DNA of 8,378 bases from assembly GCA_028283985.1 (NCBI GenBank), contig JANQSQ010000328.1, positions 1-8,378 of the forward strand, read 5' to 3'. This stretch comes from Rhodothermales bacterium. GTDB lineage: Bacteria; Bacteroidota; Rhodothermia; Rhodothermales; VXPQ01. Position numbers and translations under genes: made by a program. Shown one piece after another: positions 8,059-8,378 of this stretch (position 1 is the first letter of the stretch; each line of letters opens with the position of its first letter). The notes under the pieces were generated by a model. It did not search any database. It had not been told where the DNA came from and was given only the letters and a program-made list of their open reading frames with translations.

Positions 8059-8378
8059 ATGGCAGACGAGAGAATTACCGAACTCGAACGACAGATCGGC
8101 GAGTTGATCGCGGAACTGAACACTCTGCGAAAGGCCCGCCCGGGGACGCCTGTCCGCAATTACACCTTTGCAACGCTGACCAGCGACACCACGCTACTCG
8201 ACCTGTTCGGTGAAAAGGACAAGCTGCTTGCAATCCACAACATGGGACAGGGCTGTCGCTATTGTACGCTGTGGGCGGACGGCTTCAACGGATTGCTTGC
8301 CCATCTGGAATCGGCCTTGTCCGTAGTACTCCTCTCGAAGGACCCGCCGCCGTGTGAGGCCAGCCGAAACCGCCAACC
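8059..8378 (+). CDS. DUF899-type thioredoxin-fold protein (3' end outside window)
   Basis: The first 106 codons are visible. An N-terminal helix with heptad-like spacing (ITELERQIGELIAELNTL) leads to PVRNYTF, then LLDLFGEKDKLLAIHNMGQG and CRYC (66-69) with TLWADGFNGLLAHLE. This order, with a Cys-X-X-Cys after a beta strand and a WADGFNG segment, is typical of the DUF899/thioredoxin-like family, whose members are presumed redox proteins without a settled function. The ATG at 8059 follows AAGG at 8049-8052 with six bases between. It has no known role in BREX and starts 158 bases after brxL, so it may be host flank. From about 8335 the in-frame residues (DPPPCEASRNRQ) no longer look like the family, where DPP is usually followed by a V-x-x-x-F-A-type segment; a frameshift at the CCG repeat is possible. 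Confidence 0.75.
   Translation, partial: MADERITELERQIGELIAELNTLRKARPGTPVRNYTFATLTSDTTLLDLFGEKDKLLAIHNMGQGCRYCTLWADGFNGLLAHLESALSVVLLSKDPPPCEASRNRQ

Noticed and set aside
7935..8213. 92-codon + strand frame from a TTG at 7935
   Set aside because: Its second half overlaps the DUF899-type gene in another frame, the product looks random, and the start lacks a ribosome binding site.
8059..8378. DUF899-type gene as a new BREX component
   Set aside because: Separated from brxL by 158 bases with its own ribosome binding site, and no link between this family and BREX is known to me. It is more simply flanking chromosome; only repeated co-occurrence would change this.

Overview
The window holds the 3' half of a type 1 BREX (bacteriophage exclusion) anti-phage operon. 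All genes are on the + strand. In order they are pglX (adenine-specific DNA methyltransferase, 5' end outside the window), pglZ (alkaline-phosphatase-superfamily protein) and brxL (AAA+ effector). The usual type 1 order is brxA-brxB-brxC-pglX-pglZ-brxL, so brxABC are expected just upstream, out of view. The spacers are 15 and 28 bases, which fits one transcript. After brxL comes a 158-base stretch without a convincing gene, and then the 5' part of an unrelated-looking thioredoxin-fold (DUF899-type) gene that runs off the right edge. I see no tRNA, rRNA, CRISPR array, insertion sequence or convincing terminator.

In known BREX systems PglX methylates a non-palindromic host site to mark self DNA. 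The complex containing PglZ and BrxC helps with this and with phage exclusion, and BrxL is a DNA-binding AAA+ multimer needed for restriction. All recognisable active-site motifs are present: DPACGSG and NPPY in PglX, the Asp/DHG/HGG metal-site motifs in PglZ, and Walker A, Walker B and sensor 1 in BrxL. No internal stop breaks any of the three genes, so the visible part of the system looks functional.

Two things stand out. First, BrxL has the normal BrxL N-terminal and ATPase regions, but its last ~170 residues do not look like the Lon-protease-like C-terminus of the best-known BrxL proteins. They resemble the phospholipase-D-like MIT_C domain (C-terminal domain of human MITD1), including an HxRx4D motif and a GW...RGLDIFQ signature. 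This is a domain-swapped BREX effector. Second, the target-recognition part of pglX (about 1200-2280) is clearly AT-richer than the rest of the gene, as expected if the specificity domain was exchanged by recombination.

The organism cannot be named from this sequence. Outside the pglX island the GC content is in the mid-50s percent, and the Shine-Dalgarno sites and codon use fit a mid-GC Gram-negative bacterium, perhaps a proteobacterium (inference). The BREX genes form an accessory defence module; the DUF899-type gene may be ordinary flanking chromosome.
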